64,000 bases of DNA from Pseudogulbenkiania subflava DSM 22618. Lineage in GTDB: Bacteria; Pseudomonadota; Gammaproteobacteria; Burkholderiales; Chromobacteriaceae. Of this stretch, positions 37,282-45,418 are shown in pieces (positions within the stretch are counted from its first letter, which is position 1; each line of letters opens with the position of its first letter). The notes under the pieces were generated by a model. It did no database searches. It was not told where the DNA came from and saw only the letters and a program-made list of their open reading frames with translations. A program made the translations under genes and the position numbers. The stretch is from contig NZ_FXAG01000002.1 in the NCBI RefSeq assembly GCF_900177275.1, positions 241,234 through 305,233 on the forward strand. The letters are read 5' to 3'.

Positions 37282-37468
37282 GGTGTTACTCCTTGTTGGT
37301 GTGAGTGATCCGGCGCCTTGCCGGACTTGAGCGTTGGTCGTACCGCCGCGGCGTTTCTTACAGGATACCGCCGGGCGGTTGCGACGGGGCTGTTGATTGG
37401 TCTGGCGGCGCCGGCTTTCATTACAGGGATCAACGAAAAAAAGATCGTTACCTTCCGATGGACAAGCA
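37282..37468 (-). promoter_or_regulatory. Promoter region of the buf operon with a direct repeat
   Basis: On the minus strand, CCCTGTAATGAA (37417-37428) and CCTGTAAGAA (37355-37364) form a direct repeat of CCTGTAA spaced by 62 nt. TGTAA followed by a CG-rich -10 (GTACGAC, near 37336-37342) is reminiscent of an ECF-sigma promoter, which often drives bufferin operons, but the match is loose. Confidence 0.35.
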
Positions 37469-37491
37469 AAAAGCCGGAAAATCCGGCTTTT
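37469..37491 (-). terminator. Terminator of queE
   Basis: Perfect 10-bp stem AAAAGCCGGA/TCCGGCTTTT with a 3-nt loop, giving a T run on the minus strand 23 bp after queE. Confidence 0.88.
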
Positions 37492-37513
37492 CTCGAGCGG
37501 GGCGTCCCCGGCC

Positions 37514-38143
37514 TCAGCGTATCTGCAGCACCTTGTGGGTCTGCACCGACAGCCGCCATTGCGGCTGCGCCATGCAGTAGGCGATGGCGGCGCGGGTGTT
37601 GGCGACGACGTCGGGGCCGTCCATCGGCTGCAGGTAGAAGTTCTGAAAGGCAAGCCCGGCCACGCTCTCCGGCGGCAGCGTCGGCTGGGGATAGACCAGT
37701 TTCAGCTCGTGGCCGGTGGTCTGCAGCAGCGGCGCGCCGGCCTTGGGGCTGACGCACAGCCAGTCGATACCGGGCGGGGCGGCCACGGTGCCGTTGGTTT
37801 CCACCGCGATTTCGAAGCCGCGCGCGTGCAGCGCGTCGATCAGCGCCGCATCGAGCTGCAACAGCGGCTCGCCGCCGGTACAGACCACGAACGGCGTGCC
37901 GCCGGCGCCGGCCGGCCATTCGCGGGCGATGCGCTCGGCCAGTTGCTCGGTGGTCTTGAACTTGCCGCCGTCCGGGCCGGTGCCGACGAAGTCGGTATCG
38001 CAGAACTGGCAGATGGCTTTGGCGCGATGGCGTTCCTTGCCGCTCCACAGGTTGCAGCCGGCAAAGCGGCAGAACACCGCGGCGCGGCCGGCCTGGCGGC
38101 CTTCGCCCTGCAGGGTGTAGAAGATTTCCTTCACCGTGTACAT
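37514..38143 (-). CDS. queE: 7-carboxy-7-deazaguanine synthase
   Basis: A radical-SAM enzyme that contracts 6-carboxytetrahydropterin to 7-carboxy-7-deazaguanine in queuosine synthesis. The 209-residue protein carries the atypical [4Fe-4S] motif CX14CX2C (C30, C45, C48; GCNLW...ICQFCDT) and the SAM-binding [13 protein letters not shown]. It is last in the queC-queD-queE operon, 13 bp after queD. Confidence 0.96.
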   Translation of the reverse strand: MYTVKEIFYTLQGEGRQAGRAAVFCRFAGCNLWSGKERHRAKAICQFCDTDFVGTGPDGGKFKTTEQLAERIAREWPAGAGGTPFVVCTGGEPLLQLDAALIDALHARGFEIAVETNGTVAAPPGIDWLCVSPKAGAPLLQTTGHELKLVYPQPTLPPESVAGLAFQNFYLQPMDGPDVVANTRAAIAYCMAQPQWRLSVQTHKVLQIR

Positions 38144-38156
38144 GGTTTCCCCCTTG

Positions 38157-39182
38157 CTACAGCAGCGGCCAGCGCATGTTGTCCTTGAACAACACCGAGA
38201 CCCCGCGCTCGTCGCGCTCCATCAGGTCGACGCGCGCCAGTTCCGGCACCAGCGGCGACAGCTCGGCGTGCACCCATTCCGCCACCGAGGCGGGGTGGCC
38301 GTTGCGGATGCCGGCGAGGCGGTCGAGCGGGTTGTGGTCGAGCTGGCGGTAGACCGGCTTGAAGCGGTCCTTGACGTCGCCGAAGTCGAGCAGCCAGCCC
38401 ATCGCGCCGTCCAGCTCGCCTTGCAGCATCAGCCGGATCAGGTAGCTGTGGCCGGTGTAGTTGCCCTCGGCATCGAACGGCACCGCACTCTCGAAGTGCT
38501 GTTCTTTCCAGATGCGGAAGCTGTGGCCGTCGAACTGGCTGCCGGCGGTGTGCGTCTCGCGCACCTCGACCCAGGCCAGGCCGGCGAGATCGGCCGACAG
38601 CTCGCGGTAGATCCACTGCGCCAGCACCTCGCTGGTGGGGTTGGCGAGGCCGGGGATGTCGTTGAGATAGCGGTGGTTGAGGCGCAGGAACAGCCGGCCC
38701 CAGGCTGCCGCCAGGTCGATGTGGTTGGCCGAAGCCGCGTCCGCCACCAGCCGCACCCCGAAGCCGTGGCCGTGCAGGCGGCCGCATTTGTGGCCAGCGG
38801 GCACGTGCGGCAGCTGGTGCGCCGCCTCGAAGCCGGCGTTGAGCCAGACCAGGCGGGTGCCGTTGTCGAGGATCACGCCGCGTTCCGGGGCGCTCGTGAG
38901 CGTCAGGCTGTGCGGAAAGCTCAGCTGTTCCGACAGGTGTTCGGCGATGGCCAGGTCGTCCACCGACGCCATGTGCTGGTTGAGCGAGGCGTAGTTGAGC
39001 GGCTGCACCGCGCGCTGCAGCGTCTCGGCCAGGCCGGCCTGGTTCGTGTGGATGTTCTCCACGCGCAGCTGCACGCGGAAGCTGTGGCCGTGCAGGCTGG
39101 CGAACTGCGGCTCGAACCAGTCGGCGGGCAGCTGGCGCGCGGCTTCGAAGCGCGCGCCGGCGAGAAGGTAGGATGCGTGCAT
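38157..39182 (-). CDS. queD: three-repeat 6-carboxytetrahydropterin synthase (QueD)
   Basis: QueD turns dihydroneopterin triphosphate into 6-carboxytetrahydropterin. Standard QueD is about 120 residues; this one has 341 and shows three tandem PTPS-fold repeats (about 1-110, 111-220, 221-341). The middle repeat has the full active site: H122, C133, H137, H139, LNH at 168-170 and E209. Repeat 1 keeps HGHSF (31-35) but has R16 in place of the first histidine and no cysteine. Repeat 3 keeps GHSY and LDH but lacks the first His and the Cys. So probably one catalytic domain and two structural ones. Two bp separate it from queC. Confidence 0.92.
   Translation of the reverse strand: MHASYLLAGARFEAARQLPADWFEPQFASLHGHSFRVQLRVENIHTNQAGLAETLQRAVQPLNYASLNQHMASVDDLAIAEHLSEQLSFPHSLTLTSAPERGVILDNGTRLVWLNAGFEAAHQLPHVPAGHKCGRLHGHGFGVRLVADAASANHIDLAAAWGRLFLRLNHRYLNDIPGLANPTSEVLAQWIYRELSADLAGLAWVEVRETHTAGSQFDGHSFRIWKEQHFESAVPFDAEGNYTGHSYLIRLMLQGELDGAMGWLLDFGDVKDRFKPVYRQLDHNPLDRLAGIRNGHPASVAEWVHAELSPLVPELARVDLMERDERGVSVLFKDNMRWPLL
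38723..38734 (+). repeat. GGTTGGCCGAAG dispersed motif, copy 6 (inside queD)
   Basis: Exact 12-mer on the strand opposite to queD; in the gene frame it falls in A-S-A-N-H. Confidence 0.7.
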
Positions 39183-39184
39183 GA

Positions 39185-39877
39185 TCAGCCCTGGCGGAAA
39201 AGTTCGACCAGCGGGTCGGCGACGCCGGCCTCGGCAAAGCCCTTGGCGCGCAGCTCGCAGGCGGCGCAGTGGCCGCAGGGTGGCTGCTCGCCGTTGTAGC
39301 AGGTGTGGCTGTAGGCCAGCGCCGCCATGGCCCCGACCTGCTGTGCCAGGTGCACGGTATCGGCCTTGGACAAGTACATCAGCGGGGTGTGCAGCTCCAC
39401 GCGCGCATCGAGACCCAGGCGCAGCGCCAGCTCCAGCGCCTTGAGCGTGTTCTCGCGGCAGTCCGGGTAGCCGGAGTAGTCGGTCTGCGCCACGCCGGTC
39501 ACCAGGTGGCGCGCGCCGCGGGTGTAGCCGAAGGCGGCGGCGAAATTCAGGAAGATCAGGTTGCGGCCGGGCACGAAGGTGTTCGGCAGCTCGGTATCGT
39601 CGTCGGCGCGGGCGCCTTGCTCCGGCGTGATGCTGGCATCGGTCAGCGCGTTGCCGCCGATGGCGGCGAAGGTGTCGATCGGCAGCACGGTGTGCGGTAC
39701 GCCGGCGAGTGCGGCGATGGCGCGCGCGCTGTCGAGCTCGACGCGGTGGCGCTGGCCGTAGTCGAAGGTGACGGCTTCCACCTTGTCGGCGCCGAAGCGC
39801 TGCAGGGCCCAGTACAGGCAGGTGGTGGAGTCCTGGCCGCCGGACAGGACGACGAGGGCTTTGTCGCTTGAATTCAT
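39185..39877 (-). CDS. queC: 7-cyano-7-deazaguanine synthase
   Basis: ATP-dependent conversion of 7-carboxy-7-deazaguanine to preQ0. The 230-residue length matches E. coli QueC (231). The PP-loop motif LSGGQDSTT is near the N-terminus and the zinc-binding cluster CYNGEQPPCGHCAACELR near the C-terminus. MNSSDKALVV is the preferred start; longer in-frame starts lack a ribosome-binding site. First gene of queC-queD-queE. No preQ1 riboswitch was recognised upstream. Confidence 0.96.
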   Translation of the reverse strand: MNSSDKALVVLSGGQDSTTCLYWALQRFGADKVEAVTFDYGQRHRVELDSARAIAALAGVPHTVLPIDTFAAIGGNALTDASITPEQGARADDDTELPNTFVPGRNLIFLNFAAAFGYTRGARHLVTGVAQTDYSGYPDCRENTLKALELALRLGLDARVELHTPLMYLSKADTVHLAQQVGAMAALAYSHTCYNGEQPPCGHCAACELRAKGFAEAGVADPLVELFRQG

Positions 39878-40083
39878 TGCGGTTTCCATCGAAAGACAGT
39901 CGAGGTCACGCGGCACGCGGGATCGGTCTCACCCGGCACCGGCGGCGTCCCCGCAAGGGGCCGGCCGAACCCGCTAATGTAGCAGAAACGCGCCGTTGCG
40001 GCCAGACGATGACGTGGGTATGGTTCGCCTCCCCGCTCTCGTTATGGCCCATGGCGCTGGCGTCTGCCGCATGGGGCCGCTCA

Positions 40084-40314
40084 GGACCTGTTCACGATCT
40101 GTCGCGAGCAGCCCTCAGCGGGGTGAAGAGCAGCGCAGAAACCGGAATGGTCTGGAGTACATGAGGATTTCCGATCGCTGAGCGAATCTCTGCGTGCCAA
40201 TCCATCGCTGAGCCAATCGAAGATTGGCACGCAGGGATTGGCTCAGCGATAGATTCGCACGCAGTGCACATGAGCCCCGATCAGGGATGCGCAGCAAGAT
40301 CGGGAACGGGTTCT
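40084..40314. mobile_element. MITE-like repeat, copy A
   Basis: Non-coding 231-bp element whose ends GGACCTGTTCACGATCT and AGATCGGGAACGGGTTCT are inverted repeats. Apart from an internal palindromic expansion (about 40180-40255, built from copies of ATTGGCTCAGCGAT and GCGTGCCAATC), it is near-identical to the reverse complement of copy B at 47802. Its right end runs into the stop codon of the MocR gene (40314-40316). Confidence 0.85.
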
Positions 40315-41723
40315 CAGCCGTGCAGCGTGTCGGCCAGTACCTGCCACAGGCCGGCTTCGCCGCATTGCGCCACGTTGAAGCGCAGGTGGCGGCTGGGGGC
40401 GCCCGCCGGGCTGAAGTAGCGCCCCGGCGCCAGCAGCAGCGAGGCGGCGCGGGCGCGTTCGACCCAGGCGTCGAGGTCGACCCCGGGCGGCGCCTCGGCC
40501 CACAGCAGGAAGCCTTCCGCCGGTTCGTGCCACAGCGTGAAACCCAGGGCCTTGAGGCGGGCGATGGCGTCGGTGCGCAGCGGCTCCAGCCGTTTGCGCA
40601 GGCCGTCGACGTGACGCCGGTAGCGTCCGCCGGTGAGCAGGCGGTAGACCAGGGTTTCCACCGCTTCCGGCGTGGTCATGCCGCTGATCAGCTTGATGTC
40701 GGTGAGGCCGGCGATGCGGCCGGGATCGGCGGCGATGTAGCCGCAGCGCAGGTTGGCCGACAGCGTCTTGGTGAAGCTGGCGAGGTAGATCACCCGCGAC
40801 AGCCCGTCGAGCGCCGCCAGCCGCACGCCGGGGCGGGCTTCGAAGTCGGCGTAGATGTCGTCCTCCACCGCCAGGCAGTTCCACTGCTCCAGCAGCTTGA
40901 GCACCCTGTGCGCCACCGGCAGCGTCAGGGTGCTGCCGGTCGGGTTGTGCAGCGCGCTGACGGTAAGGAACAGTCGCGGCCGGTGCTGGCGCAGGGCTTC
41001 GGCCAACCTTTCGGTGTCCGGGCCGTGCGCGGTGCGCGGAATGCCGACCACGTTGACGCGCGCCAGCCGGAGCGCGGCGTGGAAGTTGTAGAAACCGGGG
41101 TCGTCCACCAGCACGGTGTCGCCCGGCGTGGTGACGAGGCGCAGGATCAGGTCGAGCGCATGGGTGGCGCTGCTGGTGGTGACGAGCTGCGCCGGCGACA
41201 GCGTCAGCCCCTGTCCCTCCAGTTTCTGCACCAGCGCCTCGCGCAGCGGCAGATAGCCCTGCGGGCAGCCGTAGCCGACCAGGCGTGGCGCGGCCTGGGA
41301 GAGGGCGCGCCACTCGGCGGCGAGCGGGCCGTCGGCCAGCCACGCCGAGGGCAGGCTGCCGACGCCCGGCTGCCAGCGCAGTTGGCCGGACAGGTTGAGC
41401 CGCATCAGCTCCACCTCTTGCGCCAGCGCGCTGTCGGCCGGGTGCGCCTCGCGCCCGTGCGGCGTGCTGCGCTGGCCGGCGACGAAGTAGCCGGCGCCGT
41501 GGCGGGCCTGGATCAGGCCGCGCGCCACCAGCCGCTCGTAGGCCTCGGCCACGGTGAAGCGGCTCACCGGGTAGCGCTCGGCCAGGGCGCGGATCGACGG
41601 CAGGCGCGCCCCGGCCGGCCACAGCTGGCGGCGGATGTTGTCGCTGCAGAAGTCGACGATCTGCGTGGTCAGCGGCACGGGCTGCGCGGCGGCGATCGGC
41701 CAGTTGTCGGCGCAAACTGTCAT
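40314..41723 (-). CDS. MocR/PdxR-type GntR regulator with aminotransferase domain
   Basis: The 469-residue PLP-dependent transcription factor has an N-terminal winged helix (about 15-85; LPSIRALAERYPVSRFTVAEAYERL) fused to a fold-type I aminotransferase domain (about 105-469) with ALHNPTGSTLTLP, the PLP aspartate region AVEDDIYADF and the lysine loop SFTKTLSANLRCGY. It is divergent from an EamA transporter that it most likely regulates, across a 103-bp gap with an 8-bp palindrome. The effector amino compound is unknown. Confidence 0.92.
   Translation of the reverse strand: MTVCADNWPIAAAQPVPLTTQIVDFCSDNIRRQLWPAGARLPSIRALAERYPVSRFTVAEAYERLVARGLIQARHGAGYFVAGQRSTPHGREAHPADSALAQEVELMRLNLSGQLRWQPGVGSLPSAWLADGPLAAEWRALSQAAPRLVGYGCPQGYLPLREALVQKLEGQGLTLSPAQLVTTSSATHALDLILRLVTTPGDTVLVDDPGFYNFHAALRLARVNVVGIPRTAHGPDTERLAEALRQHRPRLFLTVSALHNPTGSTLTLPVAHRVLKLLEQWNCLAVEDDIYADFEARPGVRLAALDGLSRVIYLASFTKTLSANLRCGYIAADPGRIAGLTDIKLISGMTTPEAVETLVYRLLTGGRYRRHVDGLRKRLEPLRTDAIARLKALGFTLWHEPAEGFLLWAEAPPGVDLDAWVERARAASLLLAPGRYFSPAGAPSRHLRFNVAQCGEAGLWQVLADTLHG
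40997..41008 (-). repeat. GGTTGGCCGAAG dispersed motif, copy 7 (inside the MocR gene)
   Basis: Exact 12-mer in AAAGGTTGGCCGAAGCCC on the gene's coding strand, read as R-L-A-E-A. Confidence 0.7.
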
Positions 41724-41761
41724 GGTGGTATGGCCTGTACAGTGGGGGAGTGATCGGTATG

Positions 41762-41785
41762 ACTGTCTGGATTATGGCAGACAGT
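41762..41785. promoter_or_regulatory. Candidate MocR operator
   Basis: Palindrome ACTGTCTG-N8-CAGACAGT between the divergent genes. Further ACTGT half-sites at 41716 (at the MocR start) and 41737 (reversed) suggest a multi-site operator. Confidence 0.6.
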
Positions 41786-41826
41786 TTGGCGTTACGCTCA
41801 AGGCTCTTCAACCTGGGGGGCGCATC

Positions 41827-42693
41827 ATGAGCACGACGACATCGCAGCCGCTGGCCGGCCTGTTGTGGGGGTTGGTCGGCGTGGCCTGTTTCAGCGGTAC
41901 GCTGGTGGCGTCGAGGCTGGCCTCGTTCGAGCTCGACCCGATCTTCATCGGCTTGGGCCGCGCCTTGCTGCCCGCCGTGCTGAGCGGCCTGCTGCTGTGG
42001 CTGACCCGCGCCGCGCCGCCGACCGGGTCGCAGTGGCGCCGCCTGGCGCTGGTGGCCGGCGGGGTGGTGATCGGCTTCCCGCTGTTTTCCTCGCTCGCGG
42101 TGGCGCGGGTGCCGGCGTCGCACGCCGCCGTGTTCGGTGGCCTGCTGCCACTGGCGACCGCGGGCTTCGCCACCTTGCGCGGCGGCGAGCGGCCGCGCCC
42201 CTTGTTCTGGCTGTTCGCACTGGCGGGCAGCGCGCTGGTGGTGGGCTACGCCTGGTGGCAGAGCAAGGGCGACTGGCAGGCGGCGGACGGCCTGATGCTG
42301 ATCGCCATCCTGCTGTGCGGCGTCGGCTACGCCGAGGGCGGTCGGCTGGCACGCGAACTGGGCAGCTGGCAGACCATCTGCTGGGCCTTGCTGCTGGCGG
42401 CGCCGTTCCTGCTGCTGCCGGTGTGGCTGACGCGGCCGGCGGCCATCACCCATTGGCAGACCTGGGCCGGTTTCGCCTACGTCAGCCTGGTCAGCATGTT
42501 CATCGGCTTCTTCATCTGGTATCGCGGCCTGGCGCTGGGCGGCGTGGCGCGGGTCAGCCAGGTGCAACTGCTGCAGCCCTTCGGCATGATGCTGTGCGGC
42601 ATGCTGGTGCTGGGCGAAGAGCTCAATACCGGCATGCTGCTGGTGACGGCGGGGGTGGTGCTGTGCGTGGCGCTGGGACGCAAGGCGGTGTGA
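41827..42693 (+). CDS. EamA/DMT-family inner-membrane exporter
   Basis: The 288-residue protein has ten transmembrane helices from two EamA repeats, starting MSTTTSQPLAGLLWGLVGVACFSGTLVASRLA. The second repeat ends with LLQPFGMMLCGMLVLGEELN, a family hallmark. Such proteins export amino acids or small metabolites; the divergent MocR gene suggests an amino compound. The frame is open 192 nt upstream but that part overlaps the MocR gene, so 41827 is the start. It ends before a hairpin made of two dispersed-repeat motifs. Confidence 0.88.
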   Translation: MSTTTSQPLAGLLWGLVGVACFSGTLVASRLASFELDPIFIGLGRALLPAVLSGLLLWLTRAAPPTGSQWRRLALVAGGVVIGFPLFSSLAVARVPASHAAVFGGLLPLATAGFATLRGGERPRPLFWLFALAGSALVVGYAWWQSKGDWQAADGLMLIAILLCGVGYAEGGRLARELGSWQTICWALLLAAPFLLLPVWLTRPAAITHWQTWAGFAYVSLVSMFIGFFIWYRGLALGGVARVSQVQLLQPFGMMLCGMLVLGEELNTGMLLVTAGVVLCVALGRKAV

Positions 42694-42710
42694 GAGGCCG
42701 CCACGACAAA

Positions 42711-42747
42711 GGTTGGCCGAAGCCCGTTCCGACAGGGCTTCGGCCAA
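42711..42747. terminator. Hairpin made of two inverted copies of the dispersed motif (copy 8)
   Basis: AAAGGTTGGCCGAAGCCC on the plus strand faces GGGCTTCGGCCAAGC. Arms 42713-42725 and 42735-42747 form a perfect 13-bp stem with a 9-nt loop, between the convergent EamA and DJ-1 genes. There is no T run. The arrangement recalls the inverted uptake sequences that act as terminators in Neisseria. Confidence 0.8.
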
Positions 42748-42760
42748 GCTGCCGGCGCGC

Positions 42761-43444
42761 TCAGTGCGGCAGGCGGCGCAGTAGCGCTTCGGCCACGGCT
42801 TCCGACGAGGCGGGGTTTTGCCCGGTGATCAGCAAGCCGTCTTCCACCGCGAAGGATTGCCAGTCCGGCCCGCGCTGGTACTGGCCGCCCTTGGCTTGCA
42901 GCGCGTCTTCGAGCAGGAAGGGCACCACGTCGGCAAGCCCGACCGCCTGCTCTTCGCTATTGGAGAAGCCGCTGACGCGGCGGCCGGCCACCACCGGCAA
43001 CCCTTCCGGGGTGAGCGCCCCGAGCAGAACCGCCGGGGCATGGCACACCGCGGCGACCGGCTTGGCCTGCGCCAGGAAGGCGGTGATCAGGGCCTGCGAG
43101 GTGCCGTCGTTGGCCAGATCCCAGAGCGGGCCGTGGCCGCCGGGGTAGAACACCGCGTCGAAGTCGTCGGCGCGCACCGCGTCCAGACGCAGCGTTGCCG
43201 CCAGTTTGGCTTGCAGCGCCGCGTCGGCGTTGAAGCGTGCGGTGGCCGGCGTCTGCGATTCCGGCAGCGCGCTCTTCGGGTCGATCGGCGGCTGGCCGCC
43301 TTTGGGCGACGCCAGCGTCACCGACACGCCGTGGTCGACCAGCGCGTAGTACGGCGCGGCGAACTCTTCGATCCAGAAGCCGGTTTTATGGCCGGTGTCG
43401 CCCAACTGGTCGTGACTGGTGAGAACGAACAGGACCTTGCTCAT
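42761..43444 (-). CDS. DJ-1/PfpI-family protein (type 1 glutamine amidotransferase-like)
   Basis: The 227-residue soluble protein has the nucleophile elbow AVCHAPAVL (C134, H135) and the N-terminal VLFVLTSHDQLGDTGHKTGFWIEE of the class I chaperone/glyoxalase III-like DJ-1 proteins, related to Hsp31 and yeast Hsp32-type enzymes. It ends the nfsA-nemA group and would detoxify methylglyoxal or repair glycated molecules, parallel to gloA in the E. coli nemRA-gloA operon. The activity is inferred. Confidence 0.85.
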   Translation of the reverse strand: MSKVLFVLTSHDQLGDTGHKTGFWIEEFAAPYYALVDHGVSVTLASPKGGQPPIDPKSALPESQTPATARFNADAALQAKLAATLRLDAVRADDFDAVFYPGGHGPLWDLANDGTSQALITAFLAQAKPVAAVCHAPAVLLGALTPEGLPVVAGRRVSGFSNSEEQAVGLADVVPFLLEDALQAKGGQYQRGPDWQSFAVEDGLLITGQNPASSEAVAEALLRRLPH

Positions 43445-43456
43445 GATCGACCTTTC

Positions 43457-44563
43457 TCAATGTGACGCTGCCAGCGCCGGATAGTCGGTATAGCCCTCGG
43501 CGCCGCCGCCGTAGAAGCTTTCCGGACGTGGCGGGTTGAGTTCGGCACCCTGCGCGAAGCGCTCCGGCAGGTCCGGATTGGCGATGAAGGGGCGGCCGAA
43601 GGCCACGGCGTCGATCAGCCCGGCGCGGATCAATTCCTCGGCCTTGCCCACAGTGTAGCCACCAGCGGCGACGATGGGGTGCGGGTAGGCCTGGCGCACG
43701 GCGCGGCGGAACGCGTCCGGCCATTTCGGACCGCCGGCCCAGTCCGGCTCCGACAGGTGCAGGTAGGCGATGTGGCGTTTGGCGATCTCGCCGATCAGGT
43801 ACAGCGCCATTTCCTGCTGGTCGATTTCCGACAGGCCGTTGAACACCCCCAGCGGCGACAGGCGGATGCCGACGTGGGCGGCGTCCCACTCCGCGATCAC
43901 CGCGTCCAGCACCTCCAGCACCAGGCGTGCGCGGTTTCCCACGCTGCCGCCGTACTGGTCGGTGCGCTGGTTGGCCGCCGGCGACAGGAACTGGTCCAGC
44001 AGGTAACCGTGTGCGGCGTGGATTTCCACCAGGTCGAAACCGGCGCGGCGCGCGTTGTCGGTGGCGCGGCGGTAGTCGTCCAGCAGGTCGGCGATTTCCG
44101 CGGTTTCCAGCGCGCGCGGGGTCGAGGTGGGGGCGCGCACCAGCTCCCCGTTTTCGTCACGGATGTTGGTATTGCTGTCGGCCTTGATCGCCGACGGCGC
44201 CACCGGCGCCTCGCCGTTCGGCTGCAGGCTGGTGTGCGAGATGCGGCCGGTGTGCCACAGCTGGATGGCGATCTTGCCGCCGGCCGCGTGCACGGCGTCG
44301 TTGATCTCCTTCCAGGCGCGCACCTGTTCCTCGCTGTAGATGCCCGGCGCTCCGGCGTAGCCCTTGGCGGTCGGCGAGATGTGGGTGCCCTCGTTGATGA
44401 TCAGGCCGGCGCCGGCGCGCTGGCGGTAGTACTCGGTGGCGAGCGGCGTGGGCAGGTCATCCGGCTCGGTGTTGCGCAGGCGGGTCAGCGGCGCCATCAG
44501 CACGCGGTTGTTCAGGGTCACGGCGCCAAGGCGCAGCGGGGTGAGCAGTTTGTCGGCTTGCAT
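43457..44563 (-). CDS. nemA: N-ethylmaleimide reductase / old yellow enzyme
   Basis: An FMN- and NADPH-dependent ene-reductase that reduces maleimides, enones and nitro compounds. The 368-residue length is typical. The family blocks are [77 protein letters not shown] and [13 protein letters not shown]. The start is the ATG giving [10 protein letters not shown]; the frame stays open upstream into nfsA but is not homologous there. It sits between nfsA and the DJ-1 gene. Confidence 0.95.
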   Translation of the reverse strand: MQADKLLTPLRLGAVTLNNRVLMAPLTRLRNTEPDDLPTPLATEYYRQRAGAGLIINEGTHISPTAKGYAGAPGIYSEEQVRAWKEINDAVHAAGGKIAIQLWHTGRISHTSLQPNGEAPVAPSAIKADSNTNIRDENGELVRAPTSTPRALETAEIADLLDDYRRATDNARRAGFDLVEIHAAHGYLLDQFLSPAANQRTDQYGGSVGNRARLVLEVLDAVIAEWDAAHVGIRLSPLGVFNGLSEIDQQEMALYLIGEIAKRHIAYLHLSEPDWAGGPKWPDAFRRAVRQAYPHPIVAAGGYTVGKAEELIRAGLIDAVAFGRPFIANPDLPERFAQGAELNPPRPESFYGGGAEGYTDYPALAASH

Positions 44564-44588
44564 GGGGAGTCCTCTGGCTGAGTTGGGG

Positions 44589-45329
44589 TTACTGGTCGAA
44601 TCCGAAGCCCTGCTGGCGGGCCACCGGGGCCACCTGCGGGAAATACACCTGCTGGTAGTAGCGCGCGGTATTGCTGCTCCACGGCTCGCCGTCGTCGCGG
44701 CCGATCCGTTGCCAGTGCGCGGCCAGCTGGGCGTCGTAGGCGGCGATGTGGCCGGGCAGATCGGCGGCGTTGTAACGCTCGCGGTGCGCGAAGCTCGCCA
44801 GCGGCAGGCGCGGCTTGATGTCACCTTCGTCGGCGGCGTAGCCGATGGCCACGCCAGCCAGCGGGAAAGTGAGTTCCGGCAGCTGCAGCAGGTCGATCAT
44901 CGCCGCCGGGTTGCGGCGGATGCCGCCGATCGGCACCACGCCGAGACCGGCCGAGCGCGCGGCAGTCATCAGGTTGCCCAGCGTGATGCCGGCATCCACC
45001 GCCGCCACGGCGAAACCCTCCACACTGTCGTGGATCACCTGTTGCTTGCCGGCCCGCTCCACGCCGAGGCGGGTCTTGTAGAAGTCGGCCACCACGGTGA
45101 TGAACACCGGCGCCTGGGCGATCCACGGCTGGCCGCCGGCCAGCTCGGCAATCTTCTGGCGGCGTGCCGCGTCCTGCACCACCACCAGCGACACCTGCTG
45201 GCCGTTGATCGAGGTGGGGCCGTGCCACGCCGCCTGGATGATGGCGTCCAGCACCTCGGCCGGCACCGGCTTGTCCTGGTAGCTGCGGATACTGCGGTGT
45301 TGCTGCATCTGTTCGAGTGTCGCGTTCAT
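44589..45329 (-). CDS. nfsA: NfsA-type NADPH nitroreductase
   Basis: An FMN flavoprotein of 246 residues. [13 protein letters not shown] at the N-terminus, then [33 protein letters not shown] and [14 protein letters not shown] are the NfsA/Frp subfamily motifs. It reduces nitroaromatics and quinones with [15 protein letters not shown] after GGAGCGATCC is the start. A NemR-type operator lies 27 bp upstream, so it leads the nfsA-nemA-DJ-1 transcript. Confidence 0.92.
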   Translation of the reverse strand: MNATLEQMQQHRSIRSYQDKPVPAEVLDAIIQAAWHGPTSINGQQVSLVVVQDAARRQKIAELAGGQPWIAQAPVFITVVADFYKTRLGVERAGKQQVIHDSVEGFAVAAVDAGITLGNLMTAARSAGLGVVPIGGIRRNPAAMIDLLQLPELTFPLAGVAIGYAADEGDIKPRLPLASFAHRERYNAADLPGHIAAYDAQLAAHWQRIGRDDGEPWSSNTARYYQQVYFPQVAPVARQQGFGFDQ

Positions 45330-45355
45330 GGATCGCTCCGTCGTTTCGAAAAGAT

Positions 45356-45370
45356 TAGACCGGTCGTCTA
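45356..45370. promoter_or_regulatory. NemR operator upstream of nfsA
   Basis: TAGACCGGTCGTCTA, extended identity TAGACCGRTCGTCTAGTT with the copy upstream of nemR; TAGAC/GTCTA arms are palindromic. Confidence 0.85.
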
Positions 45371-45418
45371 GTTTCGGTGTCAAAAAAACCGCCTGCTCGC
45401 CGGCAAACGGTATCGTTG

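Noticed and set aside
37513-37653. N-terminal extension of the first DUF2282 precursor into the queE end
   Set aside because: The ATG at 37281 has a signal peptide and an AAGGAG site; the extension crosses a terminator and overlaps queE.
40084-40314. Repeated palindromic units as a CRISPR array
   Set aside because: Units are adjacent inverted copies without unique spacers; the region matches a dispersed element elsewhere in the window.
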